From positions 1-28,023 of the forward strand of contig JBPCJY010000124.1 of the NCBI GenBank assembly GCA_051004815.1: a DNA stretch of 28,023 nucleotides, written 5' to 3'. This DNA is from JBBQXY01 sp051004815 (lineage in GTDB: Bacteria > Chloroflexota > Ktedonobacteria > Ktedonobacterales > Ktedonobacteraceae). The notes under the pieces are model-generated. The model was not told the origin of the DNA. It saw only the letters and a program-made list of their open reading frames with translations, and made no database searches. This document shows, in pieces, positions 27,945 through 28,023 of the stretch (positions are counted from its first letter, which is position 1; each line of letters begins with the position of its first letter). The translations under genes and the position numbers were made by a program.

Positions 27945-28023
27945 AAGGGAGGGGGGGGACCCGAGGGGAACGGAGGGGAGGAAAAAGGGGGGTGGGGTGG
28001 GGGGGGGGAGGGGGGAGTGGGGG
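27945..28023. other. G-rich low-complexity contig end, probable sequencing artefact
   Basis: The last ~75 bases are almost only G and A, with runs of up to ten Gs. This is unlike anything else in the window and interrupts a third repeat copy. Loss of read quality inside a repeat at a contig end is the simplest reading. Confidence 0.7.

Noticed and set aside
1..28023. CRISPR arrays, tRNA and rRNA genes
   Set aside because: I looked for regular spaced repeats and cloverleaf or rRNA motifs and recognised none. The 65-bp repeats at the end are directly adjacent, not spacer-separated.

Overview
The window looks like a chromosomal contig of a filamentous, spore-forming Chloroflexota bacterium, most likely class Ktedonobacteria. 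This is inferred from gene content and style, not from a marker gene. The signs are many GAF/Ser-Thr kinase signalling proteins, a kinase-WD40 remnant, HEAT-repeat protein, an actinobacterial-type SigR/RsrA pair, a bacterial queuosine-salvage hydrolase, IS607 and IS605 TnpB elements, and long palindromes and dispersed repeats between genes. The last ~75 bases are G-rich and look like a degraded contig end.

Layout. 1-760: an IS607-type element enters from the left edge and has cut off an older tnpB that is co-transcribed with a small ribbon-helix-helix (RHH) regulator. 870-2718: a nucleoside hydrolase, a 34-bp tandem repeat tract, and a deleted kinase-WD40 gene. 2743-7445 (minus strand): an operon of queuosine hydrolase, MurE and MraY. 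7712-10385: an AbiEii-like nucleotidyltransferase and an amino acid permease. 10809-15489 (plus strand): a 70-residue peptide with a C-terminal Trp-Trp, an isoprenyl diphosphate synthase-like protein, a ten-helix sensor kinase and a MarR regulator. 15589-17512: a thiol-redox stress island (SigR-like sigma, RsrA-like zinc anti-sigma, CcdA). 17592-21042: a palindromic repeat element, a HEAT-repeat protein and a TnpB element with a nonsense codon. 21175-24763 (minus strand): a Ser/Thr kinase, an RpoD-type sigma factor and a quinone oxidoreductase. 25448-27748: FtsH.

The most interesting unit is the peptide / prenyl synthase / membrane kinase cluster. It has the parts of the Bacillus ComX-ComQ-ComP prenylated-tryptophan pheromone system, in the order X-Q-P, but with a different kinase class and no adjacent ComA. 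It may be a Chloroflexota counterpart of that signalling system or a new prenylated RiPP locus.

The second is the SigR/RsrA island. The anti-sigma has the exact Cys/His spacing of RsrA, and its promoter region carries a GGGAAT-N19-GTT site like the actinobacterial SigR consensus, yet the two genes are divergent rather than in one operon.

A third pattern is that all three transposon-borne genes with visible promoters are predicted to be leaderless: +1 falls exactly on the A of ATG. Most host genes here instead carry Shine-Dalgarno sites.
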